Shown: positions 51,100 through 59,795, counted from the stretch's first letter. The stretch is 64,000 nucleotides of DNA from Paraburkholderia monticola (GCF_001580545.1 NZ_LRBG01000037.1:620001-684000), one strand, 5' to 3'. Made by a program: numbers and translations. The notes: generated by a model not told the origin, from the letters alone.

Positions 51100-52500
51100 A
51101 TGACCGACGGCCTGCCCAACCCCCAACGTGCGTTTGCGTACCTCGCGATCGCCATCGCGATGACGATGTCGGTGCTCGACACCTCGATCGTCAACGTCGC
51201 ACTGCCCACCATCAGCAATGACCTCGCGGTATCGCCCTCGGCCGCGATCTGGGTCGTCAATGCGTATCAGCTGGCGATCACCGTGTCCTTGCTGCCGCTC
51301 GCGGTGCTCGGCGACAGCCTCGGCTACAAGCGGGTCTACTGTTACGGACTCGCGCTGTTCACGGTGGCGTCGTTCGCCTGCGCGAATTCGCACACTCTGG
51401 CGCTGCTTGCCATTGCCCGCGTGTTTCAGGGCTTCGGCGCGGCCGGCATCATGAGCGTGAATATCGCATTGGTGCGCTTCGTCTTTCCGAAGGCGAAGCT
51501 TGGCCTCGGCGTCGGCTTATCGTCGCTGGTCGTGGCCGTCTCGTCGGCGGCGGGGCCGAGTATCGCGTCGGCGATTCTGTCGATCGCGCACTGGCAGTGG
51601 CTGTTCCTCGTCAATGTGCCGCTCGGCGTGCTGGCGCTGTCGATCGGCGCGCGCACGTTGCCCGTGACGCCGGCCTCCGGTGCACGCCTGAGCGGCTTGA
51701 GCGTCGTGCTCAATGCGCTCTGCTTCGGCCTGCTGATCTCCGGTCTCGCCGCATTCAGCCAGCCGGGCGCGACGCAGCGCGGCATCGTGATGGTTGCGCT
51801 CGCACTGGTGGCCGGCGTGCTGTTCGTGCGCCGCGAAAGCAGGCTCGTGGCGCCGATGCTGCCGATCGACCTGCTGCGCATGCCGGTGTTTTCATTGTCG
51901 ATGGCGACGTCGATCTGCTCGTTCGCGGCACAGACGATGGCGTATATCGTGCTGCCGTTCTATTTCGAGCAGACGCTGAAACTGTCGGAAACCCAAACCG
52001 GCCTTCTGATGACGCCCTGGCCGCTCGTGACCGCGTTGATCGCGCCGCTCGCCGGACGACTCTCCGACCGGATGCAGCCGGGACGCATCAGCAGCATCGG
52101 GCTCGTCGTGTTCGGAGCCGGTCTCGCGCTGCTGTGCCTGCTCGGCGATACGGCGACGCGCTTCGACATCGTGTGGCGCCTCGCGATCTGCGGCCTCGGC
52201 TTCGGGCTCTTTCAATCGCCGAACAATCGCGTGATCATCGGCAGTGCGCCGCGGCATCGCAGCGGCGGCGCGTCCGGCCTGCAGTCGATGGGACGGCTGC
52301 TCGGCCAGTCGAGCGGCGCCGTGGTGGTGGCCGTCGTATTCGGGCTCGTGCATGGCCGGCACCTCACGCTGATCGCCGGCATTGCCGCGACGCTCGCGTT
52401 GATCGCGGCCTGCGTCAGTTCTGTGCGACGTATGTCGGAGTACAGCGACGCGCCCCAGGAGGGCGCTCCCACACTGAAGCGGCCGGTCTCCGAGCGTTGA
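51100..52500 (+). CDS. MFS exporter, DHA2 (14-TM) family
   Basis: 466 residues. The motif LDTSIVNVALPTI in TM1 is the DHA2 signature, and LGDSLGYKRVYCYG is motif A. About 14 hydrophobic segments are predicted. It would export drugs or metabolites with proton antiport. ATG at 51100 is preferred over the upstream TTG-type reading (51031), which adds Arg-rich sequence. Rightward, alone. Substrate unknown. Confidence 0.87.
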   Translation: MTDGLPNPQRAFAYLAIAIAMTMSVLDTSIVNVALPTISNDLAVSPSAAIWVVNAYQLAITVSLLPLAVLGDSLGYKRVYCYGLALFTVASFACANSHTLALLAIARVFQGFGAAGIMSVNIALVRFVFPKAKLGLGVGLSSLVVAVSSAAGPSIASAILSIAHWQWLFLVNVPLGVLALSIGARTLPVTPASGARLSGLSVVLNALCFGLLISGLAAFSQPGATQRGIVMVALALVAGVLFVRRESRLVAPMLPIDLLRMPVFSLSMATSICSFAAQTMAYIVLPFYFEQTLKLSETQTGLLMTPWPLVTALIAPLAGRLSDRMQPGRISSIGLVVFGAGLALLCLLGDTATRFDIVWRLAICGLGFGLFQSPNNRVIIGSAPRHRSGGASGLQSMGRLLGQSSGAVVVAVVFGLVHGRHLTLIAGIAATLALIAACVSSVRRMSEYSDAPQEGAPTLKRPVSER

Positions 52501-52533
52501 GGCGGTGGCGACATCGCCGCGTCGCCCGCGCAC

Positions 52534-53511
52534 CTAGGCGAGATTCGAAGGCGCCGCCTTCAGCACGTCGACATGCTTCGGAATCAGGCCGAGATCGAGG
52601 AACGTATCGGCGATCTGTTGCTGCTCGCCGAGAATCGCGCGGGTAATCGGCAGCGTGCCGAACTGCTGGCGTCGTACCGCCACCTCCACGACCTGCTTCG
52701 GCAAACCCCATAGCTGCGCGAGTTCGCTCGCGAGCTGATCCTTGTTCTGTTGGCCCCACTGATCGACCTTGTCGAGTTCTTCGATCACGATGCGGATCAC
52801 GTCGGGATTGTTCGCCGCATAACTCTGCGACGAGAAGTAGAACGCGCGATTGCCGACCACGCCGCTCGCATCGGCAATCACGCGAGCGCCGAGCGATTGC
52901 TCCGCCGCGGCGAAGAACGGATCCCAGATGACCCACGCGTCGATCGACGCCCGCTCGAACGCGGCGCGTGCATCGGCGGGCGCGAGGAAAACGAGCTTCA
53001 CGTCGCCGTATTGCAGACCGTGCTGTCGCAGCAGCTTGACGAGAAAGTAGTGGACGTTGCTGCCTTTGTTCAGCGCGATCCTTTTGCCCTTCAGGTCCGC
53101 GACCGAGCGGATCGTCGATTGAGGCGGCACGAGCACGGCTTCCGACTGCGGCCGCTTGACGGTCGCCGCCACATAGGCCAACGGTGCGCCGGCGGCCTGC
53201 GCGAAGATCGGCGGCGCTTCGCCGACATCGCCGAAATCGATCGAGCCGACGTTCAGCGCTTCCAGTTGCACGGGGCCTGCCGCGAACTCGGTCCACGTCA
53301 CCGATACGTTCAGTGGTGCGAGCCGCTTTTCCAGCGTGCCGCGCCCTTTCAGCAGATTCAGATAGCCCTTCTGGTTGCCGACGCGCAAGACGCGCGGGTT
53401 GCCTTGCGCGAACGAAAGCGGTGCCGCTACGGCCGATACGGTTGCCGCTGCGGCGCCGAGCGAGAGCTTCAGGAAGGTGCGGCGGTCGTGGAGTGTTGTG
53501 GTGATGGACAT
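52534..53511 (-). CDS. ssuA: Sulfonate/aliphatic-type ABC substrate-binding protein (SsuA-like)
   Basis: 325 residues with a twin-arginine-like signal (DRRTFLKLSLGAAAATVSAV), then the SsuA family core: LRVGNQKGYLNLLKGRGTLE, TWTEFAAGPVQLEALNVGSI, DFGDVGEAPPIFAQAAGAPL and WVIWDPFFAAAEQSLGARV. It should deliver alkanesulfonates to a transporter in the inner membrane. No SsuB or SsuC gene is adjacent, so it must use one encoded elsewhere. ATG at 53511 follows an in-frame TTG at 53520. Part of a sulfur-themed neighbourhood with a MetQ-like protein. Confidence 0.85.
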   Translation of the reverse strand: MSITTTLHDRRTFLKLSLGAAAATVSAVAAPLSFAQGNPRVLRVGNQKGYLNLLKGRGTLEKRLAPLNVSVTWTEFAAGPVQLEALNVGSIDFGDVGEAPPIFAQAAGAPLAYVAATVKRPQSEAVLVPPQSTIRSVADLKGKRIALNKGSNVHYFLVKLLRQHGLQYGDVKLVFLAPADARAAFERASIDAWVIWDPFFAAAEQSLGARVIADASGVVGNRAFYFSSQSYAANNPDVIRIVIEELDKVDQWGQQNKDQLASELAQLWGLPKQVVEVAVRRQQFGTLPITRAILGEQQQIADTFLDLGLIPKHVDVLKAAPSNLA

Positions 53512-53584
53512 GACGGGCAATACGATGAAGAGGCGAGGATTGGCGGCGGCGACCGAAGCGCCGCCGCTGGCGTCGGGCGCGATC

Positions 53585-54412
53585 TCAGTGCTGGGGCGCG
53601 CCGTCCCATGCCGGCAGCGTGGCGCCGTGATAGACCGTCAGGATCGACGATGCGACGTTGGCCTGCTGGTAGCTGGCGACGATGGCTTTCACCCACGGCG
53701 CGTTTGCGTCTTTCGCGTTGACCGCGATGAAGTTGCGATACGGATTGCCCGGCACTTTCTCCTGCGCGATGCGTTCCTGCGGAATCTTGATGCCGGCCTT
53801 GATCGCCCAGTCGGTATTGACCACGGCCGCGTCGAGGTCGCCGATCGCACGGCCGACGATGCCCGCGTCGAGCTCCTTGATCTGGACGTGCTTCGGATTG
53901 TCCGCGATGTCGCGCGCGGTCGGCAGCAGGCCGACGTCGGGGCGCAGCTTGATCACTCCGTTCGCTTGCAGCAGAAGCAGTGCGCGGCCTTCGTTGCTCG
54001 GATCGTTCGGCACGCCGATCGTCGCGTTTTGCGGCAGCGCCGCGACCGATTTCACCTTGCGCGAGTAGAGGCCGATCGGCTGCACGTAGGTATAGCCGAC
54101 GGGCACGATCTCGTAGTGGCGCGCCGCGATCTGCGCGTCGAGATAGGGCTTGTGCTGGAACGAGTTCGCATCGAGATCGTGCTGCGCGAGTGCTTCGTTC
54201 GGCTGCGTGTAGTCGGAGAACGTCGTGATCTTGACGGTGATGCCCTGTTTGGCCGCATTGGCCGCGACCGCGCGCCACACGTCTTCGTCCTCGCCGGACA
54301 TGATGCCGACGCGCACCGTTTGCCCCGCCGCGAGCGCCGGTTGCGCGCCGATGATGCCGCATGTCACGAGAACCGAGAAAAGTGCGGCCTTGAGTGCTTT
54401 TGTCGTTGTCAT
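53585..54412 (-). CDS. metQ: MetQ/NlpA-family substrate-binding protein
   Basis: 275 residues. Signal peptide (ALFSVLVTCGIIGAQPALA), then VRVGIMSGEDEDVWRAVAAN, TFSDYTQPNEALAQHDLDAN and SFQHKPYLD, a methionine-type binding-protein pattern. Several family members bind methionine or other sulfur amino acids. A cysteine lies in the signal (VTC), but the usual lipobox is not clear. It is 73 bases upstream of the SsuA-like gene on the same strand. No ATPase or permease is adjacent. A role in methionine uptake is likely; the exact ligand is inferred. Confidence 0.82.
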   Translation of the reverse strand: MTTTKALKAALFSVLVTCGIIGAQPALAAGQTVRVGIMSGEDEDVWRAVAANAAKQGITVKITTFSDYTQPNEALAQHDLDANSFQHKPYLDAQIAARHYEIVPVGYTYVQPIGLYSRKVKSVAALPQNATIGVPNDPSNEGRALLLLQANGVIKLRPDVGLLPTARDIADNPKHVQIKELDAGIVGRAIGDLDAAVVNTDWAIKAGIKIPQERIAQEKVPGNPYRNFIAVNAKDANAPWVKAIVASYQQANVASSILTVYHGATLPAWDGAPQH

Positions 54413-54747
54413 GTTTCTGGAAGCTGTTTCGAGTGAAGGTCTCGAGATCGTAGAGAGGCACTCGTTAGCGCACAAATAATATCGAGCGCTATCGTTATCG
54501 CGATTCGGCGCAAGCGCCTGCAGGCGTTCTGAGCGTTCCGTCGCGCCGGTCTTCGTCGACGTTTTCACCAAGGAACTCAATCCGTTCGCGTTCCGCTCTC
54601 TCACGAATAACTTCAATCCACGCGTCCTTCTTTAGAAATGAAATTTGATTGGTTCTGCTCTGCCTACCGCCTCGCTCATGATCGCTTCTGATGGCTATAG
54701 ACGGTTTGCCGCGCTGTGGCGGTACTTTCCATCATCAAGGAGGCGAC
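54413..54747. other. Divergent control region of the sulfur locus
   Basis: About 335 bases between the MetQ-like gene (leftward) and the rhodanese gene (rightward). It holds the motif TGATGGCTATAG at 54689-54700. No gene is supported; a T/A-rich stretch around 54640 may be part of a promoter. Confidence 0.5.
54689..54700 (+). promoter_or_regulatory. Shared promoter motif before the rhodanese gene
   Basis: TGATGGCTATAG occurs here and, identically, at 56610-56621 before the encapsulin shell gene. TATAG at its end could be part of a -10 box. Twelve identical bases in the two promoters of one locus suggest common control, perhaps by the XRE protein between them. Confidence 0.55.
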
Positions 54748-55215
54748 ATGACAGCAGTACTCGAACAACGACCGGCCCACGCAGTGCTCGAGACGGCACG
54801 CGAAAAGGCGGCAACCACAGGGCTCGCATATGCCGGCGGCGTCGCGCCGCGGGACGCGTGGGCACTCTTTTCCAGCGGCAATGCGCTGCTGGTGGATGTG
54901 CGAACGGCTGAGGAACGCAAGTTCGTCGGCTACGTGCCCGACACGGTGCACGTGCCGTGGGCGACAGGCACGAGCCTCACGCGCAATCCGCGCTTCGTGC
55001 GCGAACTCGAAGCGAAAACCGGCAAGGACGCGGTCGTGCTGCTGCTGTGCCGCAGCGGCAATCGCTCGGCACTGGCGGCCGAAGCGGCGGCCAAGGCGGG
55101 CTTCACGCAGGTATACAACGTGCTGGAAGGATTCGAAGGGGATCTGAACGACGGTCAGCACCGCGGCGCGCTGAACGGCTGGCGCTTCCACGATCTGCCG
55201 TGGGTGCAGGACTAG
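54748..55215 (+). CDS. Rhodanese-like sulfurtransferase
   Basis: 155 residues. A single rhodanese domain with the substrate-side motif LLVDVRTAEERKFVG and the active-site loop LLCRSGNRSA, in which C101 would carry the persulfide. The closing part is NVLEGFEGDLNDGQHRGALN. It accepts or passes sulfane sulfur. AGGAGG precedes the ATG. It is about 100 bases before the serine acetyltransferase gene and heads a row of sulfur genes leading to the encapsulin, a pairing known for family 2A encapsulins. Confidence 0.9.
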   Translation: MTAVLEQRPAHAVLETAREKAATTGLAYAGGVAPRDAWALFSSGNALLVDVRTAEERKFVGYVPDTVHVPWATGTSLTRNPRFVRELEAKTGKDAVVLLLCRSGNRSALAAEAAAKAGFTQVYNVLEGFEGDLNDGQHRGALNGWRFHDLPWVQD

Positions 55216-55317
55216 CGCGAGCTGGTCTGCCTCTTCGGGCATGCGCACGCATCGCGCGGCGAGGCATTGCCTGGCAAGCCGCTTGCCGGTAAACATAGTC
55301 ACAAGGAGCATGGGCAA

Positions 55318-56268
55318 ATGGCGGCATTCGATATCGACGACATCGCCGGATCGCTTCAGACGGTCCGGCAACAATGGCGCGACGTGCAACGGCGCGCGCT
55401 GGAGCCAGGCGGGCGCGATCTGCCTTCGCGCGACGCACTCGCGACCGCCATCGACGCACTGAAGGGCGCGCTGTTTCCAATGCGGCTCGGGCCGCCCGAC
55501 TTACGACAGGAAAGCGAGAACTTCTACGTCACGCACGCGCTCGATGCGGCGTTGCACGGTCTGCTTGCGCAAGCGCGGCTCGAACTGCAATACGCGGCGC
55601 GACGCGAAAGAAGCGACGGCGATACGATCGAAGCCCGCGCGATCGAAGCGATCCGCGCGTTCTCCCGACGCCTGCCGGCGATTCGCTCGCTGCTCGACAG
55701 CGACGTGATCGCGGCGTACCACGGCGATCCCGCGGCTGGCAGTGTCGACGAGGTGCTGCTGTGCTATCCCGGCGTGCTCGCGATGATTCATCACCGGCTC
55801 GCTCACGAACTCTATGGACTGGGCTTGCCATTGCTCGCGCGGATCGTCGCTGAACTGGCGCATGCGCAAACCGGCATCGACATTCATCCCGGTGCGCAGA
55901 TCGGCTCGGGCTTCTTCATCGATCATGGCACTGGCGTCGTGATCGGCGAGACCTCCGTGATCGGCGAGCGCGTGCGCGTCTATCAGGCGGTCACGCTCGG
56001 CGCGAAGCGTTTTCCGCTCAACGAGAACGGTCACCTTGAGAAAGGGCTCGCGCGCCATCCGATCGTCGAGGACGACGTCGTCATCTATGCGGGCGCGACG
56101 ATTCTTGGCCGGGTGACGATCGGACGCGGCGCGACCATCGGCGGCAACGTGTGGATCACACACGATGTCGCGCCCGGCTCGCACGTCACGCAGGCGGTGC
56201 TACGCAGCGAATCGGCGCGAGCGGCGACGCCGGCCGCCCGCGCGATCTCGGCCGAGGTGCCGGGATGA
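55318..56268 (+). CDS. epsC: Serine O-acetyltransferase, EpsC/CysE type
   Basis: 316 residues. An N-terminal helical domain is followed by a left-handed beta-helix of hexapeptide repeats (IDIHPGAQIGSGFFIDHGTG, VVIGETSVIGERVRVYQAVT, LGAKRF, then IYAGATILGRVTIGRGATI). The DHGTGVVIGET loop bears the catalytic His/Asp pair. It makes O-acetylserine for cysteine synthesis. Length exceeds CysE but fits EpsC-like forms that neighbour cysteine desulfurases. AAGGAG lies upstream. Its TGA overlaps the start of the XRE gene (ATGA), so the two are coupled. Confidence 0.9.
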   Translation: MAAFDIDDIAGSLQTVRQQWRDVQRRALEPGGRDLPSRDALATAIDALKGALFPMRLGPPDLRQESENFYVTHALDAALHGLLAQARLELQYAARRERSDGDTIEARAIEAIRAFSRRLPAIRSLLDSDVIAAYHGDPAAGSVDEVLLCYPGVLAMIHHRLAHELYGLGLPLLARIVAELAHAQTGIDIHPGAQIGSGFFIDHGTGVVIGETSVIGERVRVYQAVTLGAKRFPLNENGHLEKGLARHPIVEDDVVIYAGATILGRVTIGRGATIGGNVWITHDVAPGSHVTQAVLRSESARAATPAARAISAEVPG

Positions 56269-56534
56269 CAGGACTCGTGCGCGACTTCGGGGCGACAGTG
56301 CGGTCCTTGCGCGAAGCGCTTTCGTGGTCGCAGGAGCAACTCGCCGAGCATGCGGGGCTGAACCGGTCGTATGTCGGCGAGATCGAGCGGGGTAGCGCGA
56401 TCGCGTCGATCGTCACGGCCGACAAGCTTGCGCGCGCGCTCAATGTGCCGATCGCGACGCTGCTGTGCGCGGCGTCGAGGCTCGATGCGCCTGACCACGA
56501 GCGCGGCGCCGTGGCGCCTCGGCTTCCCGCTTGA
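56265..56534 (+). CDS. Small XRE-family regulator
   Basis: 89 residues, essentially one helix-turn-helix domain (FGATVRSLREALSWSQEQLA, then HAGLNRSYVGEIERG and ADKLARALNVPIATLL). The start overlaps the end of the serine acetyltransferase gene (ATGA), so expression is tied to cysteine precursor synthesis. It lies just before the encapsulin gene. The motif TGATGGCTATAG before the rhodanese and the shell gene is a plausible binding target. No effector domain is visible, so a partner or direct redox signal may control it. Confidence 0.85.
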   Translation: MTGLVRDFGATVRSLREALSWSQEQLAEHAGLNRSYVGEIERGSAIASIVTADKLARALNVPIATLLCAASRLDAPDHERGAVAPRLPA

Positions 56535-56609
56535 TCGCTTGATTCGACGTTCTTCACGAACACGTACACCGCGTATCGCGGCGGGGGGCAGGGCCCGTCG
56601 CGCGCGCGA

Positions 56610-56621
56610 TGATGGCTATAG
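56610..56621 (+). promoter_or_regulatory. Shared promoter motif before the encapsulin gene
   Basis: TGATGGCTATAG, identical to 54689-54700, 87 bases before the shell ATG. It suggests the shell/cargo pair has its own promoter and is co-regulated with the rhodanese unit. Confidence 0.55.
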
Positions 56622-56707
56622 CATGTTGAGCCGATATTTGAGTCTTCTGATAATTCCCTGCCGCCATAAGCATTCCTGTTTTTCTTCTATAGACCTGGAG
56701 CCTTCGT

Positions 56708-57640
56708 ATGTCGACGTCAGCGAGCGGCCAAACCGCTCTCGGCGATAATGCAGCACGGCAACTAGCCAACGCCACCAAAACAGTCCCGCAGCTTTCCACC
56801 ATCACGCCACGCTGGCTGACCCATCTGCTGCAATGGGTGCCGGTCGAGGCGGGCATCTATCGTCTGAACCGCGTGAAGGATCCTGAAGCGGTTCAGGCCG
56901 CCTGCACCGCGCGCGAGGACGAAAGCACACTGCCCACGACGTACGTTCCGTACGAAGAAAATCCGCGCGAGTACTTCCTCAACGCGGTCAGCACGGTGCT
57001 TGACGTGCACACGCGCATCTCCGATCTGTACAGCAGTCCGCACGATCAGATCAAGGAACAGCTGCGCCTGACGATCGAGACGATCAAGGAAGTTCAGGAA
57101 AGCCAGCTCATCAACAATCCGGACTACGGTCTGCTCGCGAACGTTGATGAAGAGCAGCGCGTGTTTCCGCTGACGGGCGCGCCGACGCCGGACGATCTCG
57201 ACGAGTTGCTGACCAAAGTCTGGAAAGAGCCCGCGTTTTTCCTCACGCATCCGCTCGCGATCGCGGCGTTCGGCCGCGAATGCACGCGCCGCGGTGTGCC
57301 GCCGCCGACGGTCAGCCTGTTCGGCTCGCAGTTCATCACGTGGCGCGGCATTCCGTTGATCCCGTCGGACAAGGTGCCGATCGCCGACGGCAAGACGAAG
57401 ATATTGCTGCTGCGTGTCGGCGACAAGCGCCAGGGCGTGGTCGGTCTCTACCAGCCGGGCGTCGCGGGCGAGCAGGGCCCAGGGTTGTCGGTGCGTTTCA
57501 TGGGCATCAACAACCAGGCGATCGCGTCGTATCTGATCTCGCTCTATTGCTCGCTCGCCGTTCATTCACCCGATGCGCTCGCAGTGCTCGACGACGTAGA
57601 GATCGGCAAATACCATGACTATCCAGACACCTACCGGTAG
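56708..57640 (+). CDS. Family 2A encapsulin nanocompartment shell protein
   Basis: 310 residues of the HK97-fold, SrpI-type encapsulin family: an extended N-terminal arm (ARQLANATKTVPQLSTITPR), then WLTHLLQWVPVEAGIYRLNR, YVPYEENPREYFLNAVSTVL, VFPLTGAPTPDDLDELLTKV, WKEPAFFLTHPLAIAAFGRE and GSQFITWRGIPLIPSDKVPI. Sixty such subunits form an icosahedral shell that encloses the cysteine desulfurase of the next gene. GGAG precedes the ATG. Its stop lies 26 bases inside the cargo gene, so shell and cargo are coupled. Confidence 0.93.
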   Translation: MSTSASGQTALGDNAARQLANATKTVPQLSTITPRWLTHLLQWVPVEAGIYRLNRVKDPEAVQAACTAREDESTLPTTYVPYEENPREYFLNAVSTVLDVHTRISDLYSSPHDQIKEQLRLTIETIKEVQESQLINNPDYGLLANVDEEQRVFPLTGAPTPDDLDELLTKVWKEPAFFLTHPLAIAAFGRECTRRGVPPPTVSLFGSQFITWRGIPLIPSDKVPIADGKTKILLLRVGDKRQGVVGLYQPGVAGEQGPGLSVRFMGINNQAIASYLISLYCSLAVHSPDALAVLDDVEIGKYHDYPDTYR

Positions 57641-59615
57641 GCCGCCGAGCGCGGGGTCGTTGTCCGCGCCGCCGCCGGTGCTGCCGGCTGGACTGCCTGA
57701 TCCGGCGCAGTTGGCGCGCCTCGCGACCGAGTTCTTCAGTGCGTTGCCGGGCGGCGCGGCAGCACCGCAGGTGTCGGCTGGCAGCGGCGCGGTTGGCGGC
57801 GTTGCTTCGGCGTTGCCTGCTGCCGCGCCCATTTTGTCGTCGCTCGGTAATCCGGCTCCGGCGGGTTCGCCGCTTGCCGGCCCCGGTGGCGCTGGCACGG
57901 GCGTCCCTGGCGTTTCGTTGCCGCAAGGGAAGGTGCCGGGTGCGAACCTGTTGCCGTCGGCGCCGACGCATGTGCTGTCGCTCGGCAATCGCGCGCCGGC
58001 GCTGGTGCCGCATGCGGTCGCGCAGAACGGACTGCTCGACAATGCCGCGACGATCGCGCCCGCGCTGGAGCCGCGCGCCGGCGGAGCGGCGCTGGGCGTG
58101 CCGCCGGTGCAGGAAGGGGCTTCCGCGTCGCCCTACTATTTCATGCAGGCGGCGGGGCACGGCTGGTCGCGTCCCGATCAGCAGATCGCGTTGCCCGCGA
58201 GCGCCGCGGCTGTGCCGGGTTCATTCGGGCTCCCCGGCGAGGATGACCTGCGCGAGCTGCTGTCGATTCATCGCTTCGCGCCGCCGGTCGACGATCCACT
58301 TGGCTTGCCGCGCGGCGGCGCGCCGTACTTTGTCGAGGGCACGCGGGGCGAAGCCGATTCGCGGGCGCTCGCGGCGGCCACACCGGCAGGCCATCCGCCC
58401 TTCGACGTCAACGCGATTCGCCGCGATTTTCCGATCCTTCAGGAGCGCGTGAACGGCAAGCAGCTGATCTGGTTCGACAACGCGGCGACGACGCACAAGC
58501 CGCAGTCCGTCATCGACCGTCTCGCGTATTTCTACGCGCACGAGAACTCGAACATCCATCGCGCCGCGCATACGCTGGCGGGCCGCGCGACGGACGCCTA
58601 CGAAGACGCCCGCAGCAAGGTGCAGCGCTTCATCGGCGCATCGTCGCCGGATGAGATCGTGTTCGTGCGTGGCACGACCGAGGCGATCAACCTGATCGCG
58701 AAGACGTGGGGCGTGAATAACGTCGGCGCCGGCGATGAAATCGTCGTGTCGCATCTCGAGCATCACGCCAATATCGTGCCGTGGCAGCAACTCGCGGCGC
58801 AGACGGGCGCGAAGCTGCGCGTGATTCCCGTCGACGATTCGGGCCAGGTGCTGCTCGACGAATACCGCAAGCTGCTGAACGACCGCACGAAGATCGTTTC
58901 GGTAACCCAGGTATCCAATGCGCTCGGCACGGTGGTGCCGGTGCGCGAAATCGTCGAGCTCGCGCATCGCGCGGGAGCGAAGGCGCTCGTGGACGGCGCG
59001 CAGTCGGTCTCGCACATGCGCGTCGACGTGCAGGCGCTCGACGCGGACTTCTTCGTGTTCTCGGGCCACAAAATTTTCGGTCCGACGGGCATCGGCGTGG
59101 TCTACGGCAAGCGCGCGATTCTCGACGAGATGCCGCCGTGGCAGGGTGGCGGCAACATGATCGCCGATGTGACGTTCGAGCGGACGGTGTTTCAGCCGCC
59201 GCCGAATCGCTTCGAGGCAGGCACGGGCAATATCGCGGATGCGGTCGGTCTTGGCGCCGCGCTCGACTACGTGGAGCGGGTCGGCATCGAGAATATCGCG
59301 CGCTACGAGCACGATCTGCTCGAGTACGCGACTCATGCACTCGCGCCCGTACCGGGCGTGCGGCTCGTCGGCACCGCGCGCGACAAGGCGAGCGTGCTGT
59401 CTTTCGTGCTGAAGGGCTACGAAACCGAAGAGGTTGGGCGTGCACTGTCCGAAGAGGGCATCGCAGTCCGCTCGGGGCATCACTGCGCGCAACCGATCCT
59501 GCGGCGCTTCGGGCTCGAAACGACGGTGCGCCCGTCGCTCGCGTTCTACAACACTTGCGACGAAGTGGATGCGATGGTGTCGGTGATTCGTCATCTGTCC
59601 GCAAGGCGTGCTTGA
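57615..59615 (+). CDS. Family 2A encapsulin cargo: cysteine desulfurase
   Basis: 666 residues. Residues 1-225 are an Ala/Pro/Gly-rich, probably disordered cargo-loading region. DDLRELLSIHRFAPPVDDPL just before the enzyme is a conserved-looking linker. The SufS-type class V fold begins near 261 (FDVNAIRRDFPILQERVNG). PLP lysine K486 is in FSGHKIFGPTG and catalytic C624 in SGHHCAQPIL. It removes sulfur from cysteine as persulfide, inside the shell. The start overlaps the shell gene by 26 bases. A strong terminator follows at 59656. The family is known; the length of the loading domain is typical. Confidence 0.94.
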   Translation: MTIQTPTGRPPSAGSLSAPPPVLPAGLPDPAQLARLATEFFSALPGGAAAPQVSAGSGAVGGVASALPAAAPILSSLGNPAPAGSPLAGPGGAGTGVPGVSLPQGKVPGANLLPSAPTHVLSLGNRAPALVPHAVAQNGLLDNAATIAPALEPRAGGAALGVPPVQEGASASPYYFMQAAGHGWSRPDQQIALPASAAAVPGSFGLPGEDDLRELLSIHRFAPPVDDPLGLPRGGAPYFVEGTRGEADSRALAAATPAGHPPFDVNAIRRDFPILQERVNGKQLIWFDNAATTHKPQSVIDRLAYFYAHENSNIHRAAHTLAGRATDAYEDARSKVQRFIGASSPDEIVFVRGTTEAINLIAKTWGVNNVGAGDEIVVSHLEHHANIVPWQQLAAQTGAKLRVIPVDDSGQVLLDEYRKLLNDRTKIVSVTQVSNALGTVVPVREIVELAHRAGAKALVDGAQSVSHMRVDVQALDADFFVFSGHKIFGPTGIGVVYGKRAILDEMPPWQGGGNMIADVTFERTVFQPPPNRFEAGTGNIADAVGLGAALDYVERVGIENIARYEHDLLEYATHALAPVPGVRLVGTARDKASVLSFVLKGYETEEVGRALSEEGIAVRSGHHCAQPILRRFGLETTVRPSLAFYNTCDEVDAMVSVIRHLSARRA

Positions 59616-59655
59616 ACGGGCGCGCCGCGCCGCTGTCTGTCGTGTGACCAAGCAA

Positions 59656-59686
59656 GGCATGGTGCCGGAAGGCGCCATGCCTTTTT
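59656..59686 (+). terminator. Intrinsic terminator after the encapsulin/desulfurase unit
   Basis: GGCATGGTGCC pairs with GGCGCCATGCC (one G-U pair) over a GGAA loop, followed by TTTTT. It ends the encapsulin transcript and separates the dioxygenase/sox genes as a distinct unit. Confidence 0.93.
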
Positions 59687-59773
59687 CGTATGCGCCGCGA
59701 TCCGCGACGAGGGGTCTCTTCATTGCACCTGCGCGAATAACCTAAGCGCAAATCGGTCGTTATCGGTGTACCG

Positions 59774-59795
59774 GCGTGTCCCTATACTGACACGC
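59774..59795. promoter_or_regulatory. Dyad around the -10 of the TauD-like gene
   Basis: GCGTGTC (59774-59780) and GACACGC (59789-59795) flank CCTATACT, which contains a plausible -10 TATACT. An operator overlapping the -10 would let a dimeric repressor block transcription of the dioxygenase gene 129 bases downstream. Confidence 0.55.

Noticed and set aside
58221-59723. A 500-codon minus-strand frame opposite the cysteine desulfurase
   Set aside because: Arg- and His-rich with no motif; codon position composition follows the plus-strand desulfurase, which has intact catalytic residues.
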